Shown: positions 60,116 through 64,000 of the stretch, piece by piece
How positions within the stretch are numbered: the first letter of the stretch is position 1
How the letters are laid out: each line of letters begins with the position of its first letter
NCBI RefSeq assembly: GCF_017868775.1
Contig: NZ_CP053381.1
Location: 992,001 to 1,056,000 of the forward strand
Direction of reading: 5' to 3'
DNA from: Billgrantia sulfidoxydans
GTDB taxonomy: Bacteria > Pseudomonadota > Gammaproteobacteria > Pseudomonadales > Halomonadaceae
Length of the DNA stretch: 64,000 nucleotides
Made by a program: the position numbers and the translations under genes
The notes under the pieces: generated by a model
What the model saw: the letters and a program-made list of their open reading frames with translations, nothing else
Database searches by the model: none
Told to the model about the DNA's origin: nothing

Positions 60116-62095
60116 GTGAACACGGAAAGTCATTCTCAACTCGCAGCCTTCATCTGGTCTGTGGCGGACCTGCTACGCGGCGATTTCAAGCAGTCTCAGT
60201 ACGGCCGCATCATCCTGCCCTTCACCCTGCTACGGCGCCTGGAGTGCGTGCTGGAGCCCACCAAGGCCGAGGTACTGGACGCCGCGCGGGAGCACCAGAC
60301 CAAGCCCGACGCCGTACGCGAGAAGCTGCTGCTGCGCGCTGCCGCTCAGCCCTTCTTCAACGCCTCGTCGCTGACCCTGGGCAAGCTCTCCGACACCCAG
60401 ACCGGCGATGACTTGATGAGCTACGTGCAGTCATTCAGCCAGCACGCCCGAGAGATCTTCGAGCACTTCGAGTTCGAGAGCTTCGTTCAGCAGCTCAATG
60501 CCAACAACCTGCTCTACCAAGTGGTGCAGCGCTTCGCCTCCATCGACCTGAGTCCCCAGCGGCTCTCCAACTTCGGTATGGGCCTGGTGTTCGAGGAGCT
60601 GATCCGCAAGTTCGCCGAGAGCTCCAACGAGACGGCGGGGGAGCACTTCACACCGCGCGACATCGTCCACCTGACCACGTCGCTCGTGCTCACCGGCCAG
60701 GAGGAGAAGCTGCGCCCCCATGGCATCGTCACCGTCTACGACCCCACTGCGGGCACTGGCGGCTTCCTCTCCGAGAGCGACGAGTACATCCAGCAGATCA
60801 GCCGCGACGTCACCGTCTCGCTGCACGGCCAGGAGCTCAACCCCGAGTCCTATGCCATCTGCAAGGCCGACATGCTGATCAAAGGCCAGGCGGTGGAACA
60901 GATTAAGCTCGGTAACACCCTCTCCGACGACCAGTTGGCTGGCGAGTGCTTCGACTTCATGCTCTCCAACCCGCCCTTCGGCGTTGAGTGGAAGAAGGTC
61001 CAGACGCCGATCACCAATGAGCACAAGCAGAAGGGCTACGACGGCCGCTTCGGCCCCGGCCTGCCGCGGGTCTCCGACGGTTCGCTGCTGTTCCTTATGC
61101 ACTTGGTGAGCAAGATGCGCTCCCGCCAGGAGGGCGGCTCGCGCATCGGCATCATTCTTAACGGCTCGCCGCTGTTCACCGGTGGCGCCGGCAGCGGCGA
61201 GTCCGAGATCCGCCGCTACCTGTTGCAGCACGACCTGGTGGAGGCCATCGTCGGCCTGCCCACCGACATGTTCTACAACACCGGCATCGCCACCTATGTG
61301 TGGATCCTCTCCAACCACAAGCCCGTCGAGCGTCGCGGCCAGGTGCAGCTGATCAATGCCGCCGGCAGGGCCAGCAAGATGCGCAAGTCGCTGGGCAGCA
61401 AGCGCCAGTTCATCGCCGACCGCGACATCGAGGAGATCGTGCGTCTCTACGGCGCCTGCCAGGAGAGCGAGGAGAGCAAGCTCTTCCCGGTGGAGGCCTT
61501 CGGCTACCGGCGCATCACCGTGGAGCGCCCGCTGCGTCTCAACTTCCAGGCTAGCCTCGAGCGCCTGGCCAAGCTCGACGACGAGAAGCCGATCCAGAAG
61601 CTCGCGGAGGGCGAGCGCGAGGCGATCAAGGCCGCCTGCGCCAGCCTGGACCCGGAACAGCGCTTCACCAATCGCGACGCCTTTACAAAGGCGCTGAAGG
61701 CCGCCCTGAAGGAGGCGGGCCTAAAGGTCGGCGCCCCAGCGCAAAAGGCGATTCTCAACGCCCTCTCCGAGCGCGACCCCGAGGCAGACATCTGCCTCGA
61801 CAAGAAGGGCAACCCCGAGCCCGACGCCGGCCTGCGCGACAACGAGAACGTGCCGCTGGGTGAATCGGTATTCGACTACTTCGAGCTCGAGGTGAAACCC
61901 CACGTCCCCGACGCCTGGATCGACGAGGAGAAGCGCGACCCGCTGGACGGCCGCATCGGCATCGTCGGCTTCGAGATCCCCTTCAACCGGCACTTTTACA
62001 AGTTCACCCCTCCGCGCCCGCTGGAGGAGATCGACGCCGACCTCAAGGCCTGCACCGACCGGATCAAGCAGATGATCGAGGGGCTGTCGGCATGA
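60116..62095 (+). CDS. hsdM: type I restriction-modification system, DNA methyltransferase subunit
   Basis: N6-adenine methyltransferase subunit that acts with HsdS and, for cleavage, HsdR. 659 residues: N-terminal helical domain ([14 protein letters not shown]), SAM motif DPTAGTGG at about 209, and catalytic NPPF at about 285. It is longer than the E. coli type (about 530), with a C-terminal extension typical of a subset of proteobacterial HsdM. The start is taken as GTG 60116 (VNTESHSQL) because it matches the family N-terminus; ATG 60071 is an alternative. The stop overlaps hsdS (ATGA). Confidence 0.94.
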   Translation: MNTESHSQLAAFIWSVADLLRGDFKQSQYGRIILPFTLLRRLECVLEPTKAEVLDAAREHQTKPDAVREKLLLRAAAQPFFNASSLTLGKLSDTQTGDDLMSYVQSFSQHAREIFEHFEFESFVQQLNANNLLYQVVQRFASIDLSPQRLSNFGMGLVFEELIRKFAESSNETAGEHFTPRDIVHLTTSLVLTGQEEKLRPHGIVTVYDPTAGTGGFLSESDEYIQQISRDVTVSLHGQELNPESYAICKADMLIKGQAVEQIKLGNTLSDDQLAGECFDFMLSNPPFGVEWKKVQTPITNEHKQKGYDGRFGPGLPRVSDGSLLFLMHLVSKMRSRQEGGSRIGIILNGSPLFTGGAGSGESEIRRYLLQHDLVEAIVGLPTDMFYNTGIATYVWILSNHKPVERRGQVQLINAAGRASKMRKSLGSKRQFIADRDIEEIVRLYGACQESEESKLFPVEAFGYRRITVERPLRLNFQASLERLAKLDDEKPIQKLAEGEREAIKAACASLDPEQRFTNRDAFTKALKAALKEAGLKVGAPAQKAILNALSERDPEADICLDKKGNPEPDAGLRDNENVPLGESVFDYFELEVKPHVPDAWIDEEKRDPLDGRIGIVGFEIPFNRHFYKFTPPRPLEEIDADLKACTDRIKQMIEGLSA

Positions 62096-63489
62096 CATTC
62101 CCTAAGTATTCCGTGTACAAGGACTCCGGTGTTGATTGGCTGGGGGAGGTACCGGCGCATTGGGAGGTCGTAAAACTTAGCTACCTCGCTATATCGAAGG
62201 GTGGTGGAACCCCTCCTAAGGACGAACTCCAGTATTGGAATGGAAGCATTCCGTGGGTTACCCCCAAGGATATGAAGCGACAGTGGATTTCCTCGACCAT
62301 TGATACACTTGCCGAGGCGGCGCTCCACGCTTCTCCGGTCAGCATGGTTGAACCAGGCCACGTTTTGATCGTTTTCAGATCTGGCATATTACGCCACAGA
62401 ATTCCGGCTGCCATTAATAAAGTGCCAGTGACAGTAAACCAGGATGTTAGGGCGTATAATGTTAGGCCTCGCCTTTCACCTGATTTTTTCTTGAGGCTGA
62501 TCCAGGGCTTGAATCGCGAACTTCTTCCGGAGTGGTCAAAACAGGGTGCAACGGTAGAAAGCCTGGATTCTGAACTCGTCAACTCAACCCTGCTTCCTGT
62601 GCCGCCGCAGGACGAACAAGAAGCCATCACTGCCTTCCTTGACCACGAAACCGCCCGCATCGACGCTTTGGTGGAGCAGCAGCAGCGCCTGATCGAGCTG
62701 CTCAAGGAGAAGCGCCAGGCGGTGATCTCCCATGCCGTCACCAAGGGGTTGGACCCCAATGTAGCGATGAAGGATTCTGGGGTGGAGTGGCTGGGCGAAA
62801 TACCGTCGCATTGGGGTGTTGTGGCTTTACGCCGAGTTCTACAGCGAATTGAACAAGGCTGGAGTCCTGAATGCTTTAGCTTTCCAGCGGATGAAGGCAC
62901 ATGGGGTGTTCTTAAAGCTGGAGCTGTAAATAATGGGGTTTATCGAGAGGGCGAGAATAAAGCTTTGCCAGAAGGAGCTGAGCCAAGGAATAATATTGAG
63001 GTTATGCCTGGTGACCTGCTGATGTGTCGAGCCAGTGGCTCGTCTGAACTAATAGGTTCAGCGGCCTATGTGGAATCAACAAGGCCAATGTTAATGCTGT
63101 CTGACAAGCTTTTTAGACTTGTAGCAAGTCAAGAAGTGCTCCCCGAGTTTGTTGCTCTTTCTTTTGGCAGTATACCGCTTCGTCGTCAGATCGGACTGTC
63201 AATTAACGGGGCTGAGGGACTTGCAAACAACCTCTCTCAAGCTGCAATAAAAAATCTCAAAATTACGCTCCCGCCAATATCGGAACAGCGCCAAATTGTC
63301 TCAGAAACAGCAATGGTATTGAATGGTCTGAAGGAGCAGGTGGACTTAGCTGTCGTTACTGTCGAATTGCTGCAAGAGCGCCGCTCCGCCCTGGTTTCTG
63401 CGGCCGTTACCGGCAAGATCGACGTGCGTGGCTGGCAGCCACCAGCGGGCTCATCGGTCCCCAAAGCTACACAAACGGAGATGGTATGA
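62092..63489 (+). CDS. hsdS: type I restriction-modification system, specificity subunit
   Basis: Sets the bipartite recognition sequence for HsdM/HsdR. 465 residues with two target-recognition domains and two conserved helical spacers. The half-repeat [15 protein letters not shown] at 10-24 recurs as [15 protein letters not shown] at 227-241, and the spacer [17 protein letters not shown] recurs in degenerate form as [15 protein letters not shown]. The recognition domains are clearly AT-richer than the spacers, as expected for exchanged segments. The start is set by the ATGA overlap with hsdM. Confidence 0.93.
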   Translation: MTFPKYSVYKDSGVDWLGEVPAHWEVVKLSYLAISKGGGTPPKDELQYWNGSIPWVTPKDMKRQWISSTIDTLAEAALHASPVSMVEPGHVLIVFRSGILRHRIPAAINKVPVTVNQDVRAYNVRPRLSPDFFLRLIQGLNRELLPEWSKQGATVESLDSELVNSTLLPVPPQDEQEAITAFLDHETARIDALVEQQQRLIELLKEKRQAVISHAVTKGLDPNVAMKDSGVEWLGEIPSHWGVVALRRVLQRIEQGWSPECFSFPADEGTWGVLKAGAVNNGVYREGENKALPEGAEPRNNIEVMPGDLLMCRASGSSELIGSAAYVESTRPMLMLSDKLFRLVASQEVLPEFVALSFGSIPLRRQIGLSINGAEGLANNLSQAAIKNLKITLPPISEQRQIVSETAMVLNGLKEQVDLAVVTVELLQERRSALVSAAVTGKIDVRGWQPPAGSSVPKATQTEMV

Positions 63490-64000
63490 CCCAAGGACGC
63501 AGCATACGGCTTTTCTTGGTGGATGGCACGCCCAACGGCCTGCTTACCGCCGAGATCATGAACTGGACCGGCCACGTGCTCACCGGGCCGCGCAGCAAGC
63601 TCAGCGAACTGATCCAGCGCCCCGAGTGCGGCCGCACCGGGATCTACTTCCTGGTCGGTACGGATCCTGATGGTGATTTACGCCCTCTGGTATACATCGG
63701 AGAAAGTGATGATGTCGCTACGCGGCTTAAACAACACAATCGACCGGAAGACAAGGGCGGCAAGGATTTCTGGGAGAAGGTGTGCCTCGTCACGAGCAAA
63801 GACCTGAACCTGACCAAGGCCCATGTGAAGTACCTAGAAAGCTTACTGATACAGAAAGCTAGTGCCGTGGGGCGTTGTAAGCTAGCTAATGGCACAGCAC
63901 ATGATTATGTGGGATTGCCGGAGTCCGATCGTGCCGATATGGCTTTTTTTATCGAACAGGTTCGTACAGTACTTCCCGTTCTTGGTATGGATTTCCTACG
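63486..64000 (+). CDS. GIY-YIG nuclease family protein (partial, runs off window)
   Basis: At least 171 residues, open to the window end. GIY at 52-54 and VYIG at 69-72, with conserved Arg80 and Glu118, form an intact GIY-YIG nuclease core; the preceding TAEIMNWTGHVLTGPRSKL (about 21-39) is shared by a family found inside type I R-M loci. The ATG overlaps the hsdS stop (ATGA), so it is co-translated with the R-M genes, before the expected hsdR outside the window. Role unknown: accessory nuclease or control protein. Confidence 0.87.
   Translation, partial: MTQGRSIRLFLVDGTPNGLLTAEIMNWTGHVLTGPRSKLSELIQRPECGRTGIYFLVGTDPDGDLRPLVYIGESDDVATRLKQHNRPEDKGGKDFWEKVCLVTSKDLNLTKAHVKYLESLLIQKASAVGRCKLANGTAHDYVGLPESDRADMAFFIEQVRTVLPVLGMDFL

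Overview
The window is high-GC gammaproteobacterial chromosome. The gene content and order point to a halophile of the Halomonadaceae (Halomonas-like). Signs are the rpsU-dnaG-rpoD order, amgK-murU divergent from lptD-surA-pdxA-rsmA-apaG-apaH, a BCCT osmolyte transporter paired with a universal stress protein, and several very acidic envelope proteins. The genus is inferred, not proven.

Layout. 0-5 kb: purD, a thioesterase, prkB, hinT, coq7, a DNA glycosylase and an OsmC-like protein. 5-17.5 kb: housekeeping genes for peptidoglycan recycling (murU, amgK), LPS export (lptD), outer-membrane chaperoning (a surA that lacks both PPIase domains), vitamin B6 (pdxA), rRNA/tRNA maturation (rsmA, cca, tsaD), Ap4A hydrolysis (apaH), folate (folK, folB) and phospholipid synthesis (plsY). 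17.5-22 kb: the macromolecular synthesis operon rpsU-dnaG-rpoD. 22-33.5 kb: L-serine dehydratase with a divergent LysR gene, a five-gene Liv-type ABC importer, and a LysR/frmA/fghA formaldehyde-oxidation set. These could form one C1/amino-acid catabolic neighbourhood. 33.5-42.7 kb: mtgA, an EamA exporter, a DUF4168 protein, a cNMP/CBS/DUF294 protein with an exonuclease, a GAF-GGDEF-EAL protein, and the BCCT/USP pair. 43-47.7 kb: a polyamine-type ABC importer. 48-49.1 kb: two tandem acidic, low-complexity envelope proteins, one with thirteen hexapeptide repeats. 49.3-58.9 kb: an NtrC-type two-component system, a PQQ-type sugar dehydrogenase, an AEC transporter, an ABC exporter, a sodium:solute symporter and a Crp/Fnr regulator. 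59.2 kb to the end: a YceI-like protein, tRNA-Ile(CAT), then a type I restriction-modification locus (hsdM, hsdS and a GIY-YIG gene cut by the window edge).

The most unusual items are the PPIase-less SurA, the PGMQQD-repeat secreted protein with its acidic lipoprotein partner, the GIY-YIG gene translationally coupled to hsdS, and a Liv-type ATPase whose Walker A lysine is arginine. No prophage, insertion sequence or CRISPR array was seen. All calls come from reading the sequence; no database search was run.
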